A DNA stretch of 64,000 nucleotides from Chloroflexota bacterium. GTDB lineage: Bacteria; Chloroflexota; Chloroflexia; Chloroflexales; Herpetosiphonaceae. Positions 49,962 through 58,011 of the stretch are shown here, in pieces. The stretch lies in NCBI GenBank assembly GCA_020161265.1, contig JAIUOC010000001.1, forward strand, positions 186,001 through 250,000, read 5' to 3'. The position numbers and the translations under genes were made by a program. The notes beneath the pieces were generated by a model. It made no database searches and had not been told where the DNA came from. It worked only from the letters and a program-made list of their open reading frames with translations. The number at the start of each line of letters is the position of its first letter. Position 1 is the stretch's first letter.

Positions 49962-51249
49962 GCCCGAATCAAGCTTAATAACTCTTGGCACGGCGATTCA
50001 GGCCGATTTTACCGCTTGGCTGGATGGCTTAACGAGCTGGTTGCCAAACGATCAACCTGCCAGCATTTTGGCTGACGATTGGCGAACTGAGCTGGCTTTG
50101 GCTGACCAATTGCAACAACTCAGCGCTTGGGCTGATGGTTTGAGCAGCGGTCTGATTCCGCAATTGGTCGGCGGTCAACCGCGTAACCAAACCCAAGTTG
50201 CTGAGCCTGAACCAACCTATTCAGATGCTTGGCAACCTGCGTTGGCTGAAAATAATATGCCTGCTAGGCCGTCATCCGATCTGTTTCAGCCGCCAGTTTC
50301 AGCCATGTCCAGCCAAACCCAAGCCACAAAAGTTGTGGTTCGGCCTGATCTACGTGGCACTCGGCAGGTGTTGGCTGCCGCGCCGTTGCCCAAAGCTGCG
50401 CCGTTTCAAGCAGGGCTAGCCGATCACGCTGCAACCAACCAACTCGATCTTGGTTTGCCTGAGGTTGTACCCAGCAGTACCAACTTGGATGTTGCGCCAA
50501 ACTTAGTAGTACAGCAGGCCGCAAGCCAACCGCCAAGCCCAGCGCTTGCGCAAACTGCCAACCAAGCATTGCCAATCCAAACCAGTCCAATCAAAGGGCT
50601 AGCCGATTTTGCCCAGTTGTGGCAGGGCACGAACCAAGCTGAAACGGTCTTGTTGGCTGAGGTTGTTCAAGATCAGGCGTTTGAATCAGCCTTGCCTAGT
50701 CAAGCGCTGCCCCAAGCTGTAGCTAGCCAGAGCCTTGAGCCAGTTCAGCCGTCATTGCCAAGCCAATCAGGTGGGCAAGCTACAGGCAACAGCACGGCCT
50801 CAGTTTGGCAGCAGGCGGCAACAACTCAAAGCTTCAATCAACCAAATAGCCCAAATCAGGCTGCTGAACAACCTGAGGCGACGCTTAGAAACTTTAATCT
50901 GGCTGAAATCGCCAACGCTCAGAGGACATGGATTACGCCAGCGGTTGGCAACCAAGCAGCGGTCAGCGCAACCAACTACAACATTCCAGCGCCGAACATT
51001 CATCCAACCAAGCCAGCCTTGGAATTGCCAAATAGCCCAGACTTCCCACCAAACCAGCTGACAATTGCCAATGCGACCCAAACGTCAAGCGACCAACCGC
51101 CGCCGCCGATTGAAGCGATCCAGCAGTCGGTTGCTTCGCAAAGTCCCAATCAATCTGCTGAAATTCAGCGTGAGCAACTGGTGGACGACGTTTTGGCAGC
51201 CTTGACCCAAGCCTTGCAACGCGAATATTTGCGTTTTTATAGCGATTAA
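49948..51249 (+). CDS. Gln/Ala/Pro-rich, largely disordered tail-cluster protein
   Basis: A 433-residue protein of unknown family. The first about 65 residues (FTAWLDGLTSWL, WRTELALADQLQQLSAWADGL) and the last about 30 (REQLVDDVLAALTQALQREY) look helical. The long middle is low-complexity, rich in Gln, Ala, Pro, Ser and Asn, and probably disordered. Located between the frameshifted chaperone and the gpU-like gene, it occupies the place where phages keep the tape-measure gene. It could be a short tape measure (about 65 nm at 1.5 angstrom per residue), a scaffold or an assembly tether. Its start overlaps the frameshift-frame stop; GTG 49954 is an alternative start. Confidence 0.65.
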   Translation: MPVNKPESSLITLGTAIQADFTAWLDGLTSWLPNDQPASILADDWRTELALADQLQQLSAWADGLSSGLIPQLVGGQPRNQTQVAEPEPTYSDAWQPALAENNMPARPSSDLFQPPVSAMSSQTQATKVVVRPDLRGTRQVLAAAPLPKAAPFQAGLADHAATNQLDLGLPEVVPSSTNLDVAPNLVVQQAASQPPSPALAQTANQALPIQTSPIKGLADFAQLWQGTNQAETVLLAEVVQDQAFESALPSQALPQAVASQSLEPVQPSLPSQSGGQATGNSTASVWQQAATTQSFNQPNSPNQAAEQPEATLRNFNLAEIANAQRTWITPAVGNQAAVSATNYNIPAPNIHPTKPALELPNSPDFPPNQLTIANATQTSSDQPPPPIEAIQQSVASQSPNQSAEIQREQLVDDVLAALTQALQREYLRFYSD

Positions 51250-51263
51250 TCAGGAGCGGAGCC

Positions 51264-51839
51264 ATGGCGCTTGAGCTAGCAGGCATTGCCTTACAACGGG
51301 TGCATCGGATTCAAACGCTCGAACAACGGGCGGCGGTGTATCACCATGTGCTAGGTATGGCTGGCGATGTGAGCCAACAGTTTGGACGACACTCGGTTTG
51401 TTTGCAAATTGAAGGCATCTGTTATGGAGCCGAAGCCCAAACCATGTTGGATCAATTGCGCGGCATTTATCTGAAACAAGAGCCAGTCGAGTTTATCGCC
51501 GATATTGTCGGCCAAGGCTATGTTGCCAAAGTCACGCTTGATCAATTTCAAGTAACCCAACAAGCCTACGAGCCTGATCAATATAGTTATCGGTTGCAGA
51601 TTGTCGAATATGCAGCGCCAAGTAAAAGCAAGGTCGCAGCGGCTCAAGTGAACGCCAGCATCAAAACCCAAGCTGTCCAATTGACCACACTTGCCAGCCT
51701 GCCCGATGCCTTAGCGTTTGGCTCGCTGCCCGAAATAACCAATCCAGTTGAACCATTGAAAACCGCGCTAGATCCGGTGCGTGAAGCCGCCAGCAGTCTG
51801 AGCGATTCGCTGGGAGCGCTGCGCAGCTTGTTGGGCTAG
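51264..51839 (+). CDS. Tail/baseplate protein, gpU- or DNA-circularisation-like
   Basis: A 191-residue protein. RHSVCLQIEGICYGAEAQTMLDQLRGIYLKQEPVEFIADIVGQGYVAKVTLDQFQV followed by YSYRLQIVEY resembles phage tail terminator or hub-adaptor proteins of the P2 gpU / Mu gp43 kind, where a ring protein is described by 'FEG...LDALR.......PFVDG.G...G.WVI'. The C-terminal 60 residues are helical. It may seal the tube at the hub end or join hub and tube, as Afp7 does in injection systems. The family call is tentative. AGGAG at 51251-51255 precedes ATG 51264. Confidence 0.55.
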   Translation: MALELAGIALQRVHRIQTLEQRAAVYHHVLGMAGDVSQQFGRHSVCLQIEGICYGAEAQTMLDQLRGIYLKQEPVEFIADIVGQGYVAKVTLDQFQVTQQAYEPDQYSYRLQIVEYAAPSKSKVAAAQVNASIKTQAVQLTTLASLPDALAFGSLPEITNPVEPLKTALDPVREAASSLSDSLGALRSLLG

Positions 51840-51857
51840 TGTGTTACGGGGAGATGT

Positions 51858-54800
51858 ATGCAATCGTTGTTGAATGAATTACCGGGCAAAGGCCAATTAA
51901 CCAGCCTGCTCGATGGGAAATTTACCCCCAGCGCCGTTGGTGCCGATGGCATGCGCGAGATCAACGCTGGAGCAATTAAAGATGATCTAGCGGCGGCCAC
52001 GCCTGATGGCACTAGCCCTGCGGTTAGTTTGCCGGTAATGCCGCAAGGCTTGACCAAAGAAGGCTTTACTGGCCGCATCAACGCCCCGCTTGATCAACTT
52101 GGCGGAGTTAATCGCAATGCCTTGATTGGCGATGTGACCAGCAAGCCGCTGCCGATTAACTTGCCTGCGCCAACCTTCGATGTCAACGGCACAATGGGCA
52201 AAATCACCAATGCAGTGATTCCGGTGCAGGTTGATACACCAACTACCACGCCCGACCTGCCATGGCTAGATGTTGATAGCTTTACTGCGCCGCTGCGTAA
52301 ATTAGCCGATGCTGGTGCTTCAACGCCCATGCGAATTTTGGGCATGCTCTTGAAAATTGTCGAATCATTCAAGAATACCTTGACTGATCCGGCCAAAATG
52401 ACTGAGCTGACCACCGAGGCCTTGGCTGAAATTTACGTGGTGCAACTGCGCACGCTACGGCATAATTTGCCCTTGCATAGCCTGACGGCAACCAACAGCT
52501 TGCTCAGTAGCGGCTACCTTAAATCGTATCAACAAGCCCTCGATGCGCTCGAAAAAAACCAAGATATTGATGCTTTTCAGAAGTTGGGTCGCAGCACCTT
52601 GCTTTCGGGCTTGAGCCAGATTCAGCAATCCGACAAAACCTTGCAACGCATGTTGGCCAAAGATGTGGCGCAATTGCAACAAGCCTTGACCCAAGTGCTC
52701 GATTTTGGCGCTGCCGACGATGTGTTCTTGCAGGCCTATTTCGACCAACTGACGGCGCGAACTGGTCAAGTTTTGGGCGCAATCACCAGCCCAATCAAAG
52801 AATTAACCGAGATGGCCAACGATATTGTCAAATATCTTGAGGCCGCCGCGAAAAAGGCCGAAGAGGCTGCCCGCAATGTTTCAACCGCGATTGAAACCAA
52901 CATTCAAAGCGTCAGCGGTGTGTTGAATGGCCTGCAAACCCAAATTACCAACGTTACCGCTGAGATCGAAGCCTTTCTCAGTCAGGTTGATGTTGGGCCA
53001 GTCGTACGCCAAATCAAAGATGGCTGTAACCGCATCAGCAGCGTGATCGAGCAATTTTTTGTGCGGATCGAGGAATTGAAACTCAAACTCGATGCTGCGG
53101 TCAAAAATGTGCAAGATAACGTTGATGCCAAATTGACCCAAACCTTCAACACCTTGGAGCAGCAAATTCGTCAATTGCTGGGCAAAATTAGCGAAGTGCT
53201 CAATCGACCTGATGTGCAAGATGCCCTGAACAAAGCGCGTCAAGGGATCGAAGATTTCAAAACCAAAATTGGCGATGCCTCGCTCAAGCCTGTGTTTGAT
53301 TTGGTGATCGAGCAAACTACCAAATTAGAGGGCAATGTACGGGCGATTGATGTTGCTAGCATGGGCACGCCCCAAAAAACTGCGCTTAAAGTTGGCGCAA
53401 AAGTCATCGAAGCCGTTAAAGTTGATGAGATCGTCAAGCCTGAATTGCTCGATGCCTTCCGCCAAATTCGCGAGCCTTTGCAAGAGTTGGTCAATTTGCT
53501 CAAAAATCAGGTATTGGTGATTGAGCGCATGATCGATGAATTCAATCCTGGCACAATCGCCACCGATGCGATTCTCAACTCAGCGCCCTATCAACTGGTG
53601 ATCAAAACCTTGGAAGAGTTCAAACCTTCGGAATTGTTGGCTCCGCTCAAGGATGCCAATGCCGAGCTGGCCAAACTGGTTGCCAAGCTTGATCCTGAGA
53701 TTATTTTGAACGAGCTGCAACGCTTGTATGATCAATTGTATAGCTTGGTCGAGACGCTTTCGCCTGAATCGCTCAACCAACTGATCAACAAAGCGATCAA
53801 CGCAGCCTCTAAAGAACTAACCAATATTCGCGATTACGAAATTGATTCACTGCTGAGCACGATCAAATCGGCGGTATCGCTAGAGAAACTGCTCGCCAAA
53901 ACCGGCTTGCAAGATTTGGCTGATGCTGAATTTTGGACGATGCTCAAAAAAGTGCTTGGCGGCGATTATCTCGATGAAGTTTCAGCGGCCATGGATTCAA
54001 TCGAAGCTTCGTTGCAAGCGAATGCTGCAACCTTGACTTTCCCAAGTGTGGCCGATGAAATTGCCAAAACCCGTGAGGCTTTTCAACTTGAGCTTGGTGT
54101 AACCTCGACCAATTTGGATGCTGCTGCAGCCACCTTAACGCAAACGATTGCCGCTGCTGCCGCTGAAATTGAAGGCTTGCAAGTTCGCCGCCGCACCTTG
54201 ATGCAAACCTACGATCTTTCAACCGGCACAGGCTTGATGCTGCGCGATTTGGATTTAGCGCCGTTGACTGCCTTGAGCAGTACGCTTGGCCTGGTGACTG
54301 GCTCGACTAAAACAACCTTGAATAGCTGCATCGGGGTTTACAAGCCCGTGATCAAAGCCGAAGAAAGCCGGATTATCGCGCTCAATGAAAGTGTGTTGCA
54401 AAATGTGGTTGCGGCCATGTTCAAGCGCCAATTTGGCGACCCAGTGCGCAAATTCGTCACTGATGTCAAAGTTCAGTTGCAACCTTTCAAAGATGCGATT
54501 ACTGCCATCCAAAAGATTTTAACCACCGTTACCAAGCTGCCAGCCCAGATCGATGCAGCGGTAGCGAATGTGTTGGATACGTTGGGTCGCAGTATCAAAC
54601 AGGTGATTACCGATATTCTGGCCTTGATTGAGACGATTCGCACATCGCTGATTAGCGTGATCAAAACCACTTATGAAACGGTTAAGCGCAGTGTTGAAGC
54701 ATTCAGCCCGATGTGGCTGCTCAACTCGGTTAGTGCCAGCGATTTTGCAGGCCAAGGTTTAATGACGCTGGCGTTGCGCATTCGGAATCCCAGCGGCGAT

Positions 54801-55508
54801 CGCTTGGCGGCTTTGGTGCAAACCAAACTTACCGCCGCAGCCTTGGAATTATTGCAAAACCAAGCGGCTGGCAGTTTGAGCGAGGTTAATGCCACCAACG
54901 TGTTGCAGGCGATCAACGATACCCTGCGCGATGCGACGATCAGCACTCAAGCCACGGTTGATCTGGTGACGCAGCAATTGAGCAGCGCGATTGGCTTGAT
55001 CGAAGCCAAGCCAGCCGAAACCCGCAGCGCCAGCGAAATGCAACAACTCTATCGCTACTTGGCTTTGAAGGGCCAACTGGGGCGGGCATGGTATGAGCTT
55101 TCGCGCACCCCAACCAACCAAAATCGCCTGATTCGGCTCAATCGGGTGTTGTTTGAAGCCTCGTATCCCAGCGATCTGGGCATGAGTTTGCAATCGCTGC
55201 ATCCATTTATTGTCGAAGAAATTGCCCATCTCTATCCCGAAGAGACCGTCAAGCGGCTTGATGTGATCTACAAAATCATCATCGATAAAATCAAAGGCCT
55301 GCCTGATCAGTTGATTCGTCGCCCCTTGGACGATGAATTCAACAAAATCAAGCAAATTTTACATAAAACCTTTGATATCGAAGGCTTGTTCAACGTCATC
55401 GACATCAAATTGGCTGGGCTTGATGGCGATTTGGAAAAGGGCCTTGATCGTTTGAGCGATGCCTATGGTCAATTGTTGAACACGCTTGATGAGCGTTTAG
55501 CAGGGTAG
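51858..55508 (+). CDS. Giant helical protein, tape-measure candidate
   Basis: A 1216-residue, overwhelmingly alpha-helical protein with heptad-like Leu/Ile/Ala patterns over most of its length (for example DAAVKNVQDNVDAKLTQTF, DLALIETIRTSLISVIKTT-like stretches, ITAIQKILTTVTKLPAQID). No recognised enzyme motif and no obvious membrane segment is seen. In contractile-tail clusters the largest helical protein is usually the tape measure that sets tube length; 1216 residues would specify a tube of roughly 180 nm. Its location after rather than before the gpU-like gene is unusual, so an alternative is a large baseplate or cargo-loading protein. GGGGAGA lies upstream of ATG 51858. Confidence 0.6.
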   Translation: MQSLLNELPGKGQLTSLLDGKFTPSAVGADGMREINAGAIKDDLAAATPDGTSPAVSLPVMPQGLTKEGFTGRINAPLDQLGGVNRNALIGDVTSKPLPINLPAPTFDVNGTMGKITNAVIPVQVDTPTTTPDLPWLDVDSFTAPLRKLADAGASTPMRILGMLLKIVESFKNTLTDPAKMTELTTEALAEIYVVQLRTLRHNLPLHSLTATNSLLSSGYLKSYQQALDALEKNQDIDAFQKLGRSTLLSGLSQIQQSDKTLQRMLAKDVAQLQQALTQVLDFGAADDVFLQAYFDQLTARTGQVLGAITSPIKELTEMANDIVKYLEAAAKKAEEAARNVSTAIETNIQSVSGVLNGLQTQITNVTAEIEAFLSQVDVGPVVRQIKDGCNRISSVIEQFFVRIEELKLKLDAAVKNVQDNVDAKLTQTFNTLEQQIRQLLGKISEVLNRPDVQDALNKARQGIEDFKTKIGDASLKPVFDLVIEQTTKLEGNVRAIDVASMGTPQKTALKVGAKVIEAVKVDEIVKPELLDAFRQIREPLQELVNLLKNQVLVIERMIDEFNPGTIATDAILNSAPYQLVIKTLEEFKPSELLAPLKDANAELAKLVAKLDPEIILNELQRLYDQLYSLVETLSPESLNQLINKAINAASKELTNIRDYEIDSLLSTIKSAVSLEKLLAKTGLQDLADAEFWTMLKKVLGGDYLDEVSAAMDSIEASLQANAATLTFPSVADEIAKTREAFQLELGVTSTNLDAAAATLTQTIAAAAAEIEGLQVRRRTLMQTYDLSTGTGLMLRDLDLAPLTALSSTLGLVTGSTKTTLNSCIGVYKPVIKAEESRIIALNESVLQNVVAAMFKRQFGDPVRKFVTDVKVQLQPFKDAITAIQKILTTVTKLPAQIDAAVANVLDTLGRSIKQVITDILALIETIRTSLISVIKTTYETVKRSVEAFSPMWLLNSVSASDFAGQGLMTLALRIRNPSGDRLAALVQTKLTAAALELLQNQAAGSLSEVNATNVLQAINDTLRDATISTQATVDLVTQQLSSAIGLIEAKPAETRSASEMQQLYRYLALKGQLGRAWYELSRTPTNQNRLIRLNRVLFEASYPSDLGMSLQSLHPFIVEEIAHLYPEETVKRLDVIYKIIIDKIKGLPDQLIRRPLDDEFNKIKQILHKTFDIEGLFNVIDIKLAGLDGDLEKGLDRLSDAYGQLLNTLDERLAG

Positions 55509-55512
55509 CGCT

Positions 55513-56481
55513 GTGTTGGTGAAGTATCGGATCACAATTGGTTCTAGCAGTTTTAGCGCCGATCAAGCCGATTGGTTGGTGAGTTGCGCGAGTTATGGCT
55601 CGTTGCGCTCGCCAATCAACCGCTGTAGCCTGGTTTTTGCTAGTAAAAGCGGCCTGAATGCCAAACTTGGCGATCCTGTGAGCGTTGATTTAGGCGATGC
55701 TGACAGCTTGCAACGGGTCTTTACTGGCTGCGTTGCAAGCTGCCAAGCTAATCTGCACACGATCACGGTCGAGGCCTATAGTAGCGCTCAATTGCTGACC
55801 AGCATGCATCTAAACGCGCTCTACGAGCAGCGTTCAGGCGGAGCAATCGCTAAAGATTTGCTTGGTCGAGCTAAACTCAAGCTTGGCACAGTTGACGATG
55901 GATTGACCTTCAGCAGCTATTTGTGTTCAGCCAATCAAAGCGTATGGCAACATCTCCACGCTTTGGCGCAACGCTGTGGAGTCGATTGTTATAGCGATGT
56001 TCAGGATGCTGTGCATTTCAAAGCCTACGCCGCTAAAACCACCCATCAAGCACAGTATGCGCAGCAGCTTTTGCAATTTTCAGCCAGCCCAGTTCAAGCA
56101 AGCATCGATGGCCTCGAAATTCATGGTACGAGTCCAGCTGGCCAAGGCCAAAGCGATGAGGCCAGTTCATGGCTAACCAAGAAAGTGGTCAAAGGCAGCG
56201 CTGGCAAAAGCTCAGGCAATGTTTGGCGGATCAGCGATGCTACCGCGCGGAGCCAAGATCAAGCGCGGCAAATTGCCGAGCATCGGTTTCAGGCCTACGC
56301 TGCTACCCTCGCTGGCAAAGCCCAAGTGCTGGGGATGGCCGAACTAGCTTTGGGCGATGCGATTCAGTTTCAGCAAATGCCTGATGCCAGCCACAACCTG
56401 AGCGCCAAAATTCTGAGCGTCAGCCACAAACTCAATCGCTATCAAGGCTTTGTCAGCGAAATTAGCTGGGAGCAGCGTTAA
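55513..56481 (+). CDS. Baseplate hub protein (phage late control gene D / gpD-like)
   Basis: A 322-residue protein resembling gpD, the gp27-type hub and the N-terminal part of VgrG. KYRITIGSSSFSADQADWLVSCASYGSLRSPINRCSLVFA, LGDPVSVDLGD, FTGCVASCQANLHTITVEAYSSAQLL and the later WQHLHALAQRCGVDCYSDVQDAVHFKAY segment follow the family layout, ending in the usual LGMAELALGDAIQF block. Three copies form the hub between tube and spike. The start is GTG 55513, five bases after the helical protein. It overlaps the next start by one base. Confidence 0.83.
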   Translation: MLVKYRITIGSSSFSADQADWLVSCASYGSLRSPINRCSLVFASKSGLNAKLGDPVSVDLGDADSLQRVFTGCVASCQANLHTITVEAYSSAQLLTSMHLNALYEQRSGGAIAKDLLGRAKLKLGTVDDGLTFSSYLCSANQSVWQHLHALAQRCGVDCYSDVQDAVHFKAYAAKTTHQAQYAQQLLQFSASPVQASIDGLEIHGTSPAGQGQSDEASSWLTKKVVKGSAGKSSGNVWRISDATARSQDQARQIAEHRFQAYAATLAGKAQVLGMAELALGDAIQFQQMPDASHNLSAKILSVSHKLNRYQGFVSEISWEQR

Positions 56482-57149
56482 TGGAAGAACTATTGCAGAT
56501 TATTCAGCGGGTTGCCGAACGCAGCACTCAGCGTATCCATACCAGCGAATTGGGGGTTGTGACGGCAGTTTTTTCGCATGCTGACGAGGGTGATAACGAT
56601 AATTACCAATGTTCGGTGCAATTACGCAATTATCAGTTGCCCGATGGCGGCCCGTTTGAATTGCGCAAAGTGCCAGTTGCCACGCCCTACCTTGGTTTAG
56701 CCTGCATTCCCAATGTTGGCGATTTGGTGGTGCTCTCGTTTATTGGCGGTGATATTAATGCGCCAATCATTATGGGACGGGTCTACAACGATGAAGATCG
56801 TCCGCCGGCCAATAATCCCAAGGAGTTTTTGCTGCAACATAGCATCGCCGAAGGTGGCAGTTTGCTGCTGGATAGCGAAGGCAAAATTATCCTGACCAGC
56901 AAAAATGGCGAGAACACAATTACGCTTGAGGATGAGAAAATCGCCATTAGCAACGAGAAATTTAGCTTGGTGATTGATCTTGCGGGTGAAAAAATTAGCC
57001 TTAGCTCTAATAAAGATCTCAGTTTGATTGCTGAAACTGGCAAACTAACCGTCCAAGCCAATGCAATTGAGCTTAAATCCGATTCAACCTTGGATCTACA
57101 GGCTAGCGGCGCAATCAAGATCAAAGGTAGCACGATCGATTTGAACTAA
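56481..57149 (+). CDS. Baseplate spike protein (gpV / gp5-type OB-fold with beta-helix)
   Basis: A 222-residue protein. The OB-fold N-terminus (ELGVVTAVFSHADEGDNDNYQCSVQL) and the signature IPNVGDLVVLSFIGGDINAPIIMGRVYN are characteristic of gpV and VgrG spikes. The C-terminus from about residue 135 is a series of short regular strands (EGKIILTSKNGENTITLEDEKIAISN, KISLSSNKDLSLIAET), as in the trimeric beta-helix needle. It is translationally coupled to gpD (TAATG). In phages gpD and gpV are separate as here; in T6SS and several injection systems they are fused. Confidence 0.88.
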   Translation: MEELLQIIQRVAERSTQRIHTSELGVVTAVFSHADEGDNDNYQCSVQLRNYQLPDGGPFELRKVPVATPYLGLACIPNVGDLVVLSFIGGDINAPIIMGRVYNDEDRPPANNPKEFLLQHSIAEGGSLLLDSEGKIILTSKNGENTITLEDEKIAISNEKFSLVIDLAGEKISLSSNKDLSLIAETGKLTVQANAIELKSDSTLDLQASGAIKIKGSTIDLN

Positions 57150-57158
57150 GGGGATGTT

Positions 57159-57554
57159 ATGGGCAAGCCAGCTGCCAAAAAAGGCGATCAAGTGACTGGA
57201 AGTTGTATGCACACGGTGCAACCGCCAGGTGGGCCGCCGCCGCCACCAGTTCAAGTGCCGCATCCATTTGTCGGCATGATCAATGATCAATTGAGCAGCA
57301 ATGTCAAGATTGGCGGGCAGCCTGCGGCGGTGGCTGGCTCGAAGGCAATCAACACGCCAGCCCACATCCCAACGCCGCCAAACCTGAGTTTTATCAATCC
57401 GCCTAACAATCAAGCAACCTTGGAAGGTGGCAGCCAAACCGTCAAAATCAATGGCAAGCCAGCGATTCGTGCAGGCGATCAAGCGACAACTTGCGACGAA
57501 GCCAAGGTTAAAGGTGTGGTGGTGGCGGTTGGAACCGTCATGATTGGCGATTAA
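57159..57554 (+). CDS. PAAR-domain spike tip protein
   Basis: A 131-residue cone-tip protein. It opens MGKPAAKKGDQVTGSCMHTV, has a Pro-rich loop (GGPPPPPVQVPHPFVGM) and then the repeated turns VKIGGQPAAVAGSKAINTP and VKINGKPAIRAGDQATTC. His and Cys residues that could hold the tip metal are present (CMHT, TTCDE). PAAR proteins cap the spike and sharpen it; some carry toxins, but here no extra domain follows, so it is a bare tip. It follows the spike gene by 9 bases. Confidence 0.9.
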   Translation: MGKPAAKKGDQVTGSCMHTVQPPGGPPPPPVQVPHPFVGMINDQLSSNVKIGGQPAAVAGSKAINTPAHIPTPPNLSFINPPNNQATLEGGSQTVKINGKPAIRAGDQATTCDEAKVKGVVVAVGTVMIGD

Positions 57555-57566
57555 GCGAGGTTTGCA

Positions 57567-58010
57567 ATGGCCGAATCCCTTGAAACTGATTTGCAACTAA
57601 CTTGGCGCAGCCTTGGTATGCAATCGTCTGATCGAATTGCAGTTGATTTGGTGTCTGAACGCAGCGATTTGGCCTTGGTTAGCGGTCGGGCTAATTTGGC
57701 GCAGGCAATTGTTAATCGGCTCTTGACCCGTCAAGGCGAATTGAGCTTGCTTGGGCATCCCGATTATGGCTCACGCTTGTATTTGCTGGTTGGCGAGCCA
57801 CAAAGCCGCCGCACGCATCTGCGAGCCGAGTTTTATGTGCGCGAAAGTTTGGGCTTTGAACGCCGAATCAGCGAAGTTGTTTCGGTCACGATTGTGCCAA
57901 TTATGCCGCGCTCGGATCAACGTTCAACCCTCGAATTGCAGGTCGTGGTGCGGCCAATCGATCAATCGGAGCCGTTGGTGGTGAATATAGCAGTAGCCTT
58001 GGAGGGCTAG
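57567..58010 (+). CDS. Baseplate wedge protein of the gp25 / gpW family
   Basis: A 147-residue protein. DLALVSGRANLAQAIVNRLLTRQGELSLLGHPDYGSRLYLLVGEP, with the conserved RLLTxxGE...HPDYGS pattern, and then LRAEFYVRESLGFERRISEVVSVTI are diagnostic of GPW/gp25 lysozyme-like baseplate proteins. These nucleate sheath assembly at the baseplate. The short N-terminal extension (to residue about 35) is typical of injection-system versions. Confidence 0.92.
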   Translation: MAESLETDLQLTWRSLGMQSSDRIAVDLVSERSDLALVSGRANLAQAIVNRLLTRQGELSLLGHPDYGSRLYLLVGEPQSRRTHLRAEFYVRESLGFERRISEVVSVTIVPIMPRSDQRSTLELQVVVRPIDQSEPLVVNIAVALEG

Positions 58011-58011
58011 C

